From Adenophora triphylla var. japonica (taxonomy: Eukaryota > Streptophyta > Magnoliopsida > Asterales > Campanulaceae): DNA of 64,000 bases. A program made the position numbers and the translations under genes. The notes beneath the pieces are model-generated. The model did not search any database. It was given only the letters and a program-made list of their open reading frames with translations, and was not told the origin of the DNA. Position 1 is the stretch's first letter. The number at the start of each line of letters is the position of its first letter. Below are positions 45,982-56,585 of the stretch, piece by piece. The stretch is taken from contig JAFEMH010005389.1 of NCBI GenBank assembly GCA_022495995.1, positions 100,832 to 164,831 of the forward strand, written 5' to 3'.

Positions 45982-47502
45982 CGTGTCGAGCTTTGGCGAA
46001 GAACCTAGACGTGTAGCAACCGTGTTAAACCATGATCGAGTCCCAACAAGTCAGCTGAATAGGGTGAATGAAGGCTTGAAGGTTTGAAGGTTTTGGCCAA
46101 AACACGAAAAGACCGAACACTTATCTCGTACGAGACAAGTAGTCTCGCGCGAGACTTCACCACGGAAAGTCACAATTTTCTGATTTTAATCCTAATTTTG
46201 GTCGGACGGAAAATCCGTTTTGGGGGTTTCTAAAGTTCAAGAACCAAACCTAGGGACCTAGGGGTCGGAGTAATCCAAAGTAACATCAAGTTTTGTGCAA
46301 TAATTTTGATGAGAAAATTTTCTCTTTTTAGGGGCAAATCCGAAGGGACAACCGTAGGGACGTTTCCGAAGGGACAATTCCGAAGCGACAATTTATTGAT
46401 TTCTTTTCCGTGGATTATTGCACAAAACGATCTTGACAAGGGATTACAAGGACTCCAAGATCAAACCGACCGGTCAAGGAGTGTCTTAAAAAGTCAATCT
46501 ACATGATATGTGGCGATGCAGGGCTGGAAGGCTAGGCTCCCCGCGATATGACAATCTAGGTGGATTGAATACGCGGAGTGGGATGATCCAACTTCGGAGA
46601 GACCGGCGACTAGGTGGTTACCGTCATCCGTCCTTAGTGTGGGTCCCGGATTTATAGAGGGTATGTAGTGCAATGACAGTTATATATGAGTGCGCGTGTG
46701 TGAGAGTCAATCTAGGTGATAGAGTAAAATAGAAAGTTTTTTTTTTTTGAAAACAAAAGAAAACAGATAATGGCCGCACCAAGTGGTTGCCTACGTTTCT
46801 CCCAAATTAGGGAGACTCAGGCCGTCGTAGTTCCACATAAAGAGAGAAAAAGAGAGATAAATAATTCAATTTACAACTCCCGAATCCCCAATGGACCGGA
46901 CTTTAATTTAAAAATCCAATCACACGCAGTTATATAGTTCGAGTAATTAAAATTATTCTATCCTGCAAAGTTAGCACAAGCAAAATAATAATAATAATTT
47001 ATTTTTTGAATTTTCTGGATATCTTTTTTGAAAATTTTGGAAACTGAAACTGTTTTCTTTTGATTTTTGTTTTTTTTGTTTTTTTTTTTTTGTTTTTTTT
47101 TTTTTTAAATGATCAAACTTTTCTTTCATTTAAATAAAGAAGAGTCAATCGGATTATTTTTTTCTTATGCGGTCAAGTTGGCATGGGTCAACTGACCTTA
47201 CCCTTTTCCCCTATTTTTTTTTTTTAATGGGTCAAAGCTACTGATCTGACCCAAGCAAATCACCCCCTTTTTTTTTTTTTCTTACTAGCGCCACCAAACA
47301 GGAGGAAGGATAATTTGTTTTTGAGCCGTGTACTAATCTCGCGCGAGATTAGTATATCTCGCGCGGGATAAGTATTCGGACAGTTTTTTTTTAAAACAGT
47401 GTCGAAATTTTTTAAAAAATCCAGAAAAATCAGAATTTTTATAGAAAATAAAAAGATTGATAATACTCAATTGTAACGCAAGTCTAACCCTCTTAATTAA
47501 TT
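45982..47502 (-). other. 5' leader of the gag-only element
   Basis: 1.5 kb between primer site and gag, with no ORF of note. Contains palindrome pairs at 46123-46136/46142-46155 and 47335-47350/47355-47368, the CTACGT...CGTAGTTC motif (46773-46835) and an inverted repeat TTTTGTGCAATAAT (46291-46304) with its complement near 46410-46426. T/A homopolymer runs at 47060-47280. Confidence 0.65.
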
Positions 47503-47521
47503 GTCCCCAGCGGAGTCGCCA
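47503..47521 (-). promoter_or_regulatory. tRNA primer-binding site
   Basis: Minus strand reads TGGCGACTCCGCTGGGGAC three bases after the LTR end. It begins with TGG as required to pair with a tRNA CCA tail. The sequence resembles the tRNA-Arg-type primer sites of Tat/Ogre elements, from memory. Confidence 0.75.
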
Positions 47522-47524
47522 AAC

Positions 47525-48570
47525 TGTAGCGATGCGTGAATTTTTCGAATAACAGAGTCGCCACTTATTATTTATTTAGGAAAACAATAAGAAAAACCTT
47601 AAAAAGAGATTTGAGGGTTCGGGGGTTAAGTTATCGAATGGGTAGGTCGAGGAGCATCCATTCCACCCAATCCGGAGATCGGTCTTGCCAATTGAGTATT
47701 ATCAATCTTTTTAATTACTAATTAAATAAAGAACAAGAAAACCCTAATCAATTTCTTGATTAGGAATGTCGGATTGTACGCTTCGAGATCGCCTTCATCG
47801 ATTGAAGGGACTCTAGGCTAATCCTTTTGATGGGATTACACCACTCTAAAAGCCAATAGAGAGAGATTAAGAAGAAAAGAGTAAAAGTATAGGAGTTTAC
47901 CTAGTTTAGGGAGGATTTGATTTAGAACGTGGTTCTAAGATGTTTTCTCGATCGAGAAGTGATTTGGGCAGAGTTTCGACTCAATGAAAGTCAAATCTTG
48001 ATGCGGACAGAGCTTCGCCTCAATCCTTGATTCGGGTTTGGATGTTTGTTGATCAACAGGGTTGATAAACAAACTTTAGGTGATTTTAGGGAGGTTTTGT
48101 GAGTGATTTGAAGGAATCTTTCGTGGAGAGAAACCAACAAATTGTGTGTGTTGTGTGGAAATCTGGACCTCTTGAAACAGTGGAAGTCACCAAGTATTTA
48201 TAGGGGTTTAGGAGGTAGAGGTGGAGAGGTAAAACACTCCTAGGAAGCTTCCAGAACTCAATTCTGATTGGAGAACCAGATTAGATGAGGTTTATCAAGA
48301 AAAGAGTTTGAAACGGAGAAGGAGAGTGATTTCTGCACATCCTGTCGAGGGGATATCTCGCGCGAGATATGATATCTCGTGCGAGACAAAGCAGTCTGTG
48401 GACAATTCTGCCCTCTTCAGTTATTCCGTTAGTCAGTTAGGTCCAAAACTAACGAGGATAGTTAGAAACTTAACGAAACATGACGAAACTGATATGCTTT
48501 CATCAAAACATAAAAGAGAGACGAAGAGTAGTGTAATCATGATTTATTGGTTCAGAATGGGGTGTCTACA
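47525..48570 (-). repeat. 5' LTR of the gag-only element
   Basis: 1046 bp, partner of 40922-41967. Palindromes ATCTCGCGCGAGAT (48355-48368) and ATCTCGTGCGAGAC (48373-48386). Confidence 0.95.
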
Positions 48571-48849
48571 GATGCACAAGGATGATATAGTGAAGATGGC
48601 CTTCCAAGCTGCGGGGGGTATCTACTGTTACCATATGATGTCATTCGGCTTGAAGAATGCAGGAGCGACCTACCAGAGGATGGTCAACAAAGTCTTTGCT
48701 TCCCAAATTGGCCAAAACATGGAGGCCTACGTCGACGATATGGTCATCAAAATGAAGGTCAGACGTCACGTGGTCGACCTAAGGGAAACGTTTGCCAATT
48801 TGCAAGCTAACGACATGATGCTCAACCCTAGCAAATGTGTGTTCGTAGT
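48571..48849 (+). pseudogene. gypsy reverse transcriptase, second part
   Basis: Continues the RT frame from 40921: FGLKNAGATYQRMVNK and catalytic YVDDMVIK (about 48728-48751), then MLNPSKCVF. It is truncated by the Tat-like LTR at 48850. Confidence 0.9.
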
Positions 48850-50995
48850 TGTAAGTACCCAAATCCGGATTGTCAAAATCCGTCAGAAAGTTAACCAAAA
48901 TCCGTTAACTGGCCCGCTCCAGGTTAACCGGAACTCGTTAAACTCCCCGTTGCCATGCTAACGAGATGTCCCGGGACTGCCCCGAGCATCCCGACGTCGA
49001 AGCGTACTTAACACGTGTCATCGCACGTAAAAGTACGGCTTTCCCTGAAAAATGCACTTTTCGGCACTTTCCAGGGGCATTTCGGACATTTTCCGGACTG
49101 TTATTTAAAAAACGGACAAAACCGGGACCAGGGAACGAACTCCCATGCAAATGGTGAGTCATGGGACACGTGGCAGCCATGCCACAACCCTCCCATCACC
49201 CTTCAATCAGAAATCAAAGGGAAAAGACTAAAATATCCATGGTATACAGTCAAAGTCCGGCCGGACTCCCTCTGCAGTCTTTAGAAATTGCCAGCAAGTC
49301 CCTCAAAATTCCAAAATACCACAAAACCCCCTGGATTTCAGTCTAAGTTCGGCCGGACTCCTACTGAAATTTCACCTATAAATAGAGAGGCTGTCAAAGC
49401 CATTTGTAACAACAAAAAATAACCTCCCTCCACCAAAACCTCACGGCCCAACTGAGTTTCACCCCTTCCGAGCTCCCGTTTCGTCTCGATTCGCGTGAAA
49501 CTTTCATATTTCGATCAAATACGCCCCTCACCACTCCGAAACACCGTTCTAAACCAATTTACGTATCCCGTATACACCTCCCGAGCCAAAGGAGTCGACC
49601 CTAGCCATAGGTACAACTCCCTCTCTCTGATCTCTTGTTTCATCTCGGTTTACGCGCCAGTCGCTACAACCGTTTTGAACCACGTTCTTGAAATGTAGAT
49701 GCCTCCGTCTAAAGGGGTCCGATACGTTTTAGCCCCTCGATCCTCTTCTCTTCCCGTAAGAGAAGTAATCACGGGTTAAAACGGCGTTCCGACCCCCGTT
49801 CCGTTTTACTTTTATGTCATTTACCATTCCGGATCATTTGATCCGTCGATCGTCATTTCAATTCCTGTCATTTACAAATTCCGGACCGTTTGATCCGTCG
49901 AACGTCATTTACAATTCCGAGCCGTTTTGGCTCGTCGATCGTCATTTACAATTCCGAGCTGTTTTGGCTTGTCGATCGTCATTTACGATTCCGGATCGTT
50001 TGATTCCGTTGATACCGCATTTAAATACTGTCATTTACAAGTTCGACCCGTTTGGATCGTGATAGTATTTACTTTTCAAAGTTCGAGTCGCAACCCGATT
50101 CGTTGATCGCAAAATCATTTAATACACTTTTTCCCGTAAAAATCGTTAACAATGTAATGCCCGGTTCAAAACCGGAGTTCGTCCATCGAACTCTCTTTCA
50201 AAAAACGCGCGTAAGACGTTTGGCATCCAAACGCTCATCTTCAAACTAAAAGCTGCCATTTGACATTCAAAATCATTTAATATGCTTTTTCCCGTAAAAA
50301 TAGTTAACAATGACTCGCCCGGTTCAAAAAACCGGAGTTCGACCTTCGAACTCCTTTTCAAACCCAAAATCGACGTTTGCCACGCAAACGCTCATTTCAA
50401 ACTCAAAACCGACGTTTATCATTCAAACGCTCGTCTTTTCAAACAAAGTCACCTAATCAATGTTTGACATTCAAACCAAGATTAAGCTTGTCATTCAAGC
50501 CCTCATTTCAAAACACACACACACACGATTTTCGAGAAAGGTAGAAAGACTCGTCATACGAGGCATTTCGGGTGATCTCGTAATACTCTTCCCGAAACGT
50601 AACGTGACCTCCGAACCTAAAGAACGGTGAAGCCTCTTTCAACTTTCTTTCTTCCACTTTGGTCCCTGAAATTTTAGCTTCTTACAATTTGGTCCCTGCA
50701 GTCTTTTAATTCTTCACATCAATCTTTGGACTTTTCAACAATGCAGAACAACACCTCAACTTCCAAAAATTTCAGTTTGAACCTCTACTCCTCCACTTCG
50801 GTTGACTTTGACTTTCGGCTCTACAACGGGCAAAGGGCCGATCGGCTCTTCTGACTGGCGTACTTTCCAAGCTGACAGTGACGGCGCAGTACGGACGAAT
50901 TAAATGAGTTAGGGTTAGGGTTGCTTTAGGGTTTCTAATTAATATTAACCGGGCCAGGTATTTGGAATACCCTTTTTTCGGACCGGGTACTAACA
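48850..50995 (-). repeat. 3' LTR of the Tat-like element
   Basis: 2146 bp with inverted ends TGTAAGTACCC and GGGTACTAACA (10 of 11 matching). It is inserted in the gypsy RT. The partner LTR is outside the window. Contains tandem repeats 49812-50058, a partly duplicated block near 50100-50400 and one GGGCCGATCGGCTC at 50835-50848. Confidence 0.8.
49812..50058 (-). repeat. tandem repeats in the Tat-like LTR
   Basis: Six or seven degenerate units of about 38 bp built on GTCATTTACAATTCCGAGCC and GTTTTGGCTCGTCGATC. Confidence 0.85.
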
Positions 50996-51012
50996 GTAGC
51001 CCCTCGGCGACG
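50996..51012 (-). promoter_or_regulatory. polypurine-tract region of the Tat-like element
   Basis: Minus strand GTCGCCGAGGGGCTAC adjoins the LTR, shared with the gag-only element at 41968. Confidence 0.55.
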
Positions 51013-51346
51013 CTTCTTGTAAGACAAGTGGGGTCGACGATAAAAGAATAGGATCCGTCCTGAAAAAAGGGGTTTCAGGAGGTAAGGAAAGTGATCTTGC
51101 GGATGCAAGGGATTGGACTCGAGCTGAGTCGCAAAAGGATGACCAGATAGGTCAAGTGGCTGGACCCACGTCGGGCTACCTACGTATCCCAAGGGGAATC
51201 AAGCCAAGTCGTAGTTCGAAAGAGTGGGCGTTTAGTACCCGAGAGTGGCGGACGTGCAACGTCTCAAACCAAAGATGCGATTTGTGGCGAGGCTTTGAGG
51301 ATCGAATCTAAGGGCGATTCGAATAATATTGAGAGATGTACGGAAA

Positions 51347-51573
51347 GGAGAATCAAGTATAGTCTTGCCTTCTCCGTGGGAAAATATGTTGTGTGTGTGG
51401 AAAGGAAACTCAAGTATAGTCTTGATTTTTCCCTTGAAAATCGTGTGTGATGGAACAAATCAAGTGTAGTCTTGATTTGTGAGATAATGTGTGGAAAGGA
51501 AATTCAAGTATAGTCTTGATTTTTCCTTTTGAAAATTGTGTGATGGAACAAATCAAGTGTAGTCTTGATTTGT
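51347..51573. repeat. array of five short hairpins
   Basis: Five units around CAAGTATAGTCTTG or CAAGTGTAGTCTTG at about 51347-51375, 51399-51433, 51455-51480, 51493-51530 and 51548-51573. Units three and five have perfect 10-bp stems ACAAATCAAG/CTTGATTTGT with a 6-nt loop. Confidence 0.85.
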
Positions 51574-51901
51574 GTCCCGAGAGAAAGTGTATGGGGCAAT
51601 GTGGAAAAAACTGTGTGGGAATCAAAAACTAAGCATTTGACTTTTGCGGGAGTCATCCCGAAAAAATATTAATTTAAACAAAAAAGTTTGGAATTATGAA
51701 ATAAATTAAAAAAAGAGGTATTATTTTTAAAAAAAAGCTTTTTTGAAAAAACGGTCAAAATTTTTTAAAATGGGGGAATTTTTGAAAATGGGGGATTTGT
51801 TTTTTTGGGAAGGGAAAGATTTTTTTTTTGAAAAGAGGGGTAATAAATACCCGGTCAACTCACTCTGACCGAGGAGACACGCGTCAGGCAGAGAGGCTGA
51901 A

Positions 51902-52060
51902 GGGCCGATCGGCCCTATGCTCTGATTGGCTGGGGCCATTTGACGAGGATCGGGGTCGCCAGGGAGAGATCCTGGCCGTTCGATCAGGCGGAAGAAGCAC
52001 AAAATGGGAGGGCCGATCGGCCCTTGACTCCCATTGGCTAAAAAAAGCGGCCGATCGGCC
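51902..52060 (+). promoter_or_regulatory. GGGCCGATCGGCCC palindrome cluster before antisense ORF 1
   Basis: Palindromes at 51902-51915, 52010-52023 and 52049-52060, the first two followed by a similar TGCTCTGATTGGCT or TGACTCCCATTGGCT (CCAAT-box complement ATTGG). They lie 120-280 bp upstream of the ATG at 52183. Promoter role is inference. Confidence 0.45.
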
Positions 52061-52182
52061 TTAAGAGTCGTGAACTCTCCTTCTCCAACACACCTTCTTC
52101 TTCTTTCTCTGGATTTCTTCTTCTCCGTCGAGTTCTTGCCGGAAAACTCTTTTGTTCCCTTGATTTGTGCTGAGATCTCACC

Positions 52183-52735
52183 ATGAATCCTCCAGATTGG
52201 GTTGAAGATGTGATTTCTTTGATGAATCGCCCGGACCACCAACCTTTGGGATCGTACACCGGTATGGGTGATGCTTCTTATGGCCAAGGCGGAGGAGTTG
52301 GTGCTAGTGGCTACGGCGCCGGGGGTAGCCGCGGTTCTGACAGTTTTAGGGGCGGTTTTGGTGATATGGGTGGTGGTTTTGGTGGTGGTTATGGAGGTTA
52401 TGGAGGTGGCAGCCATGGCGGCAGCGGTGGTGGTCACGGTGGTGCTGGTGGCGGCAGCCATGGCGGTGATGGCGGTGGGTATGGCGGCAACGATGGCGGC
52501 CATGGCGGGAATGGTGGAAATGATGGTGGTGATGATGATGAAGAGGAGGTTGATGCTGATGCCGGGGAGAGTGACCGGAGTGACGCCGGCGGGAATGCCG
52601 AGGCTAGGAGGCGGCGAGCTTCGCGTAATTATCGCCTTCGAGGTCGTTTCGTTCTGTTGCACAACCAAGCGGATTTTTACGCGGGCCCGAATTTTCATGG
52701 ATCCACCGGGTCTTCGCTCCCGCGTCGGGATGAAG
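52183..52735 (+). CDS. antisense ORF 1, glycine-rich part
   Basis: An open frame from ATG 52183. The exon probably ends at 52735 before GTACAA; without splicing it would run to 52752 (189 residues). About residues 35-120 are Gly/His/Ser-rich (YGGYGGGSHGG type), then an acidic stretch DDDEEEVDADAGE and a basic RRRRASRNYRLRGR segment. It resembles variable N-terminal parts of plant-mobile-domain ORFs rather than a host glycine-rich protein. It precedes the PMD exon, but the simple splice to 52838 does not keep frame. It sits opposite to the retroelement genes, so expression would need its own promoter. Confidence 0.55.
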
Positions 52736-52837
52736 GTACAATTTTTATTTAACAACATAATAATTGATACATGTGCAAAGTATTTTATTATTTAAAATGC
52801 GAGTAATGACACATACCTGTGCTGTGTTTACCTGCAG

Positions 52838-54020
52838 ATGAAGAAGATGAAGGGACGTAGTTCCCTTAAGGCGGTTGGTGAGCTGTGGGCGCTTTTGCCG
52901 GCCGGTGAGGGTGGTCCTCGCGAGATGGTGTGGAACTTGGGGTTGGGCCCCTTCTTTGATATGGTTGCACTGATGGGTCAGACCCGGAAGTGTAATGCTG
53001 TGGTGAAGGTGTGTCGTGAGTTTTGGTGGGACACGACACATACTTTCCATCTGAGTTGGGGTGAGACTACGATCACTCCTACTGACTTCGCCGTCCTCAC
53101 CGGGTTGAGATTTACAGATGTAGTGTTGCCTTTTGATGAGACCCTACACTCTGATAAGGCTCGTCAGATCCAGCTGTTCGGCGCTAGTGTTGGCCCGAGC
53201 AGAAATTTCGGTGTTGACGCAGGAAAGCTGTACAAGCTTGTTGAGACTGCTATCGATCGATACAGAGTCGGTCAATATGGGATGGACGCGCTTGTCCGGG
53301 GATTCCTTTGGTACGGCTTATCAGTGGCCCTCTTTCCCAACTCGGGCCCGGTGTGCCGATTCTCTTTACTGGGTGCTTTGTCTGACTTGGACTTAGTGCG
53401 GTATATTTCTTGGGGAGGGGCTGGCTTGGCTGAGCTGTACCGGGCCCTTGACACTGTCTCGAGGTCCAACACCTCTTCTTTTGATGCTTTTCACTTTGTC
53501 CTGGAGGTATGCTAACTCTTGTCATTCTCATTACCCCTTACTTGTCACTTGTTTTTTTCTGTCTTTGTAAATATCTCGCTTCGTCTTTTTGTAGGCTCGG
53601 GTTTATGAGATCTTCGCGTTGCGCCTTTCACCTTACGGGACCGCACTGGATGCGCCCGTCTTGCGGTACCGGGAGGAAGGAAAACCGGGTTGAGGGGTAT
53701 CCGAAGACGGTCCGTGAATCCGATTTCAGGGCCGTGGCTCACGGTCCCAAGAGACCCGAGTTTTTACTCTTCCCTTGGACCCCGAGGCTTCGAGGCCGTT
53801 GGTGCCGTTCGGGATGTTATCGCTTCCCCGCAGATCGCCGGGTGGGATTGCTTGCCGACGAGATGTATCTCGGGCGAGCGGTGTCGAGACAGACCATGCG
53901 CGGGCTCCTCTCTATGCGCCTCAAGACCCTCCCAAGAACATGTGGTACCCGACCGATTGCCGAGGAGGATGGAGTATCCGTATGGGGTCCCCGCTTATCA
54001 CTTCCGCCTTGACATGCCTT
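52838..54020 (+). pseudogene. antisense ORF 1, plant mobile domain (PMD) part
   Basis: Open from 52838 to 53515 (ATG at 52838, directly after acceptor CCTGCAG). It has the PMD signature WWDTTHTFHLSWGETTITPTDFAVLTGLRF near residues 65-95 and LVRGFLWYGLSVALFPN further on. A donor (CTGGAG|GTATGC, about 53506) and acceptor (TTTTTGTAG, about 53594) continue the domain at 53595 (ARVYEIFALRLSPYG). After 53691 the frame is lost by stops and shifts, though fragments such as YLGRAVSRQ remain in other frames. Host PMD proteins (MAIN/MAIL1) act in nuclear silencing and genome stability, and PMD copies are known in transposons. What this one does is unknown. Confidence 0.75.
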
Positions 54021-54905
54021 ATGTAGATTTTGTGGCTCTTTTCGAGATCACCGCAGTGGTGCGGCGGCCGCTGCGGATGCCCAGCCGCCGGTATGGGGAG
54101 CAGATCCGGTTATTCCTGAGCAGATGGGTGCTCCACCTCCCGAGATAGTAGATATGCCTCCATTTCCCGACCACTTCTTTGTACATATGGCCGACGGGGA
54201 GGTGAGGGTAGACTTGACACCCACAGAGGCTGACGAGGTCGAGGGTGCTCATCTTCCTCCTGGTGGTGCTGGCGGGGTATGCCTTTTATCTTTCCTCTTC
54301 ATTTCTGGTACTTATACTTTAGCTGTGATGTAACTCTCGCCCTTTGATTTTTCAGGTCACTCGGGAGTCTTATGTGCGGTCATGAGGCACAAAGAATGTA
54401 CCGACCCGTCTCGCCGAGGAGTGCAGCCAAGGCGCTTTCTTGCCAATCCCGAGATCGGTAGATGTGGATCCGGCACAGCTGGGAGACAGCGCTCCCAGGG
54501 TGAGGGTAGCTCGACATCCGGATTTTCTCGCGGTCGTGCCTCGACTTCCCGTAGGGGTCATTAGGATTTTTCATTTTTATGTAGTACCTGTTAGGAAAAC
54601 GGAGCATGCAGACTCTATATTTTATGCTGACTCACTCATGTATGCAATTGATTTATGTACTAGTTTATGGATTTAATATATATAAAAGTTAGTCTTTTCT
54701 ATTTATGTACATTTCTATTTTTGGACATTATCTATTTTTGTACACTGCATTGGACACACGAGGACAAAGCAAAATAAAGTAAAAATTGAAAATAGAAAAT
54801 AATAATAAATAAAGAATAAAGATAAAAAATAAAATAAAAGAACAAAAAAAGGTGGGGCCTTGGAATCATTGAAGCCGCCAAGTGGAGCCGTCGAGAGGCC
54901 AAAGA

Positions 54906-55012
54906 GTCGATCGGCCCAAATAAAAAGGTCCGATCGGCCCAAAATTATAGGTCCGATCGGCCCTATGCTGAAAAGGCGGCGGTTGGTCTTCCTGGAAGGG
55001 GCCGATCGGCCC
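54906..55012 (+). promoter_or_regulatory. GGGCCGATCGGCCC palindrome cluster before antisense ORF 2
   Basis: Four copies: GTCGATCGGCCC (54907-54918), GTCCGATCGGCCC (54928-54940), GTCCGATCGGCCC (54951-54963) and GGGCCGATCGGCCC (54999-55012). A TATA-like CTATATATAA is at 55080-55089 and the ORF starts at 55177, a normal promoter spacing. Confidence 0.55.
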
Positions 55013-55176
55013 TCCGATGTCCTTTCCCTACACGGATTGTTCTGGCAGTCCTTTTCCTGTACGGATTTTAACACCAAAGCCTATATATAATAACATTGTC
55101 AGCCGATGGTCATACGCACCCTTCTCTCTTTTCTTTGTCTCTTTCTGCTATTGCTCTCTTCTTGCCGTGGACAGCA

Positions 55177-56585
55177 ATGAATTCTCATCCCTCCGTCTTG
55201 ATGGAGAAGCAAAACAATTTTGAGAGTGATTTGGCCGTTTGGGTATCCAAGGTACCTCGTTCCGTTCGTCATGCCTTTGACAAACGCTTTGGGGTAAAGT
55301 GTATTTGGTCCCTTTTGCCCATGCATCCCAACTGGAATCTTTTACATGCTGCCGCTGCTTTTTGGGATGAATCCAATCATGTTTTCAACTTCTCTTACAA
55401 CGAGATTACACCCACCTACGAGGATTTTCTTGCTCTGTGTGGAGGGGATGATGTCAGTTTGATAGCGGTTCCGCAGGATAGAGTTCCGTTGGTGACAAGG
55501 GTGGCCAAATTTCTGCACCTCCCTACGGCCGTGGCTAGAGGTTCGTTGAAGGTGTAGACATAGATATCTCGTGATTTACCGGGAGATTTGCTCATGGTGA
55601 TGACTTCGACTGGATTTTGCCTTGGATTGTCCGGCCCTCTCGCTTATTTTCCAAGGTTCTCGTTTTCTCCTTATGTGGTGTAGCTACCAGCTGATGCTTG
55701 GATATGGTTGATCGTGCCTGCTCGGGAGGAGCATCATTCCGGTTCTCTTGGGCGAGACACTCCATGGTATATCTCGTATAGCCTAAGGGTGCCCCGCTTA
55801 TGACTAGGGCGCGCCAAATTACCGACCACGTGGCTCGAGGATCGACTTTTTGTTCTAGAGATTCCCTTCGAGTGTTAGGCCTTGGTTTCATGGTTGTAGG
55901 AGGAAGATTGATCCGCTTTCGGCTTGTCGAACGGGAGTGGAAGATGTATTTGGCGGAGGTGGATACCGATAGATTCATCACGAGTACAAAGATTGGGGCC
56001 TCTCCTTCATTCGGAGCCTTCACTTGGGGCAATGCCTGATTCGTGTACCAGCTTTTGAGACCACCACTTTTTATTATGCAGAGCGGGTACTTCGGCAATA
56101 TGGCATGGAGCAGGTCCGTCCTCAAACTTGGGGGACTTCTGAGTTTGATGATTCTGCAAAAGTCCTTCCAATGGACGTTGGTGTTTCGCTTGATGGTAAG
56201 CTTATGGAGTTCTCATGGGATGCCACGAGTCTATCTTGCACAAATGACCCTTAGCACTCATTTGTCGCATGCTTATTTGACATGGTATGAAGAAAACTTG
56301 GGACCGATGAGGGAGACTTTGTATGACTTGAGACGGAGATTGGTCCCTAACATATCTTCGAGCCGTTTCGTAGACAAGGAGGCTTTGGGGATTTCACTAG
56401 ACACAGTGGAGGAGAATCCTCCCAAGAAGATGGAGCGGAAGTTGAAGGGTAAGGCGATCGAGGAGGTTCCCCCATTGAAGAAGAAGTATTCGCCTTATTT
56501 TAAGAGAGAGAATAAGAAGAAGCCGACTCGACGAGCTGCCAAGAAGAAGAAGGACGGAGATGAGGGGCCTAGTGTCAAGGAGTAG
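55177..56585 (+). pseudogene. antisense ORF 2, DUF7745/PMD-like protein
   Basis: Starts at ATG 55177 and is open to 55557 (126 codons): WVSKVPRSVRHAFDKRFG, then LLHAAAAFWDESNHVFNFSYNEITPTYEDFLALCGG, which resembles the N-terminal core of the plant DUF7745 group common in retroelement-linked ORFs. Further open pieces at 55800-56039, 56024-56254 and 56250-56585 in shifting frames include YAERVLRQYGMEQVRP and a lysine-rich tail KKPTRRAAKKKK that looks like a nuclear localisation signal, ending at 56585. Introns may explain some breaks (possible donor AAG|GTGTAG near 55550), but stops suggest decay. Function unknown. Confidence 0.6.

Larger units (their letters stand above)
40922..48570 (-). mobile_element. 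young gag-only LTR retrotransposon (nonautonomous)
   Basis: 7649 bp with two 1046-bp LTRs (40922-41967 and 47525-48570) beginning TGTAGCG and ending GTCTACA on the + strand, flanked by the duplication GATGC (40917-40921 and 48571-48575). By eye the LTRs differ at about seven positions (about 99.3% identity). The element reads on the minus strand: primer-binding site 47521-47503, leader, intact gag 45981-44617, a long noncoding 3' part with tandem repeats, and a polypurine tract next to 41967. No protease, RT or integrase is found. Confidence 0.94.
31408..48849 (+). mobile_element. broken Ty3/gypsy retrotransposon carrying several insertions
   Basis: On the + strand in gypsy order: possible LTR (31408-32083), primer-site-like TGGTTCCATTGCCGGAAAT, gag pieces (32148-33131, 38898-39584), protease (39593-40399) and reverse transcriptase (40411-40921 resuming at 48571-48849). 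Insertions are hAT-like elements 33132-36031 and 36055-38056, a truncated LTR 38057-38897, the gag-only retrotransposon 40922-48570, and the Tat-like LTR from 48850. RNase H, integrase and the 3' LTR, if present, lie beyond the window. The right limit given is the last host-element base seen. Confidence 0.8.

Noticed and set aside
44758..46087. + strand ORFs opposite the gag-only element's gag
   Set aside because: Shadows of the intact minus-strand gag.
47503..47521. Partial tRNA gene
   Set aside because: Only the 3' 19 nt complementarity is present, beside an LTR: a primer-binding site, not a tRNA.
52183..52735. Host glycine-rich RNA-binding or cell-wall protein
   Set aside because: No RNA-recognition motif or signal peptide, and the position inside a retrotransposon before a PMD exon makes a host gene unlikely.
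52268..52795. Hydrophobic Val/Met/Ala-rich ORF
   Set aside because: Out-of-frame reading of the glycine-rich GGT/GGC codons of the ORF at 52183.
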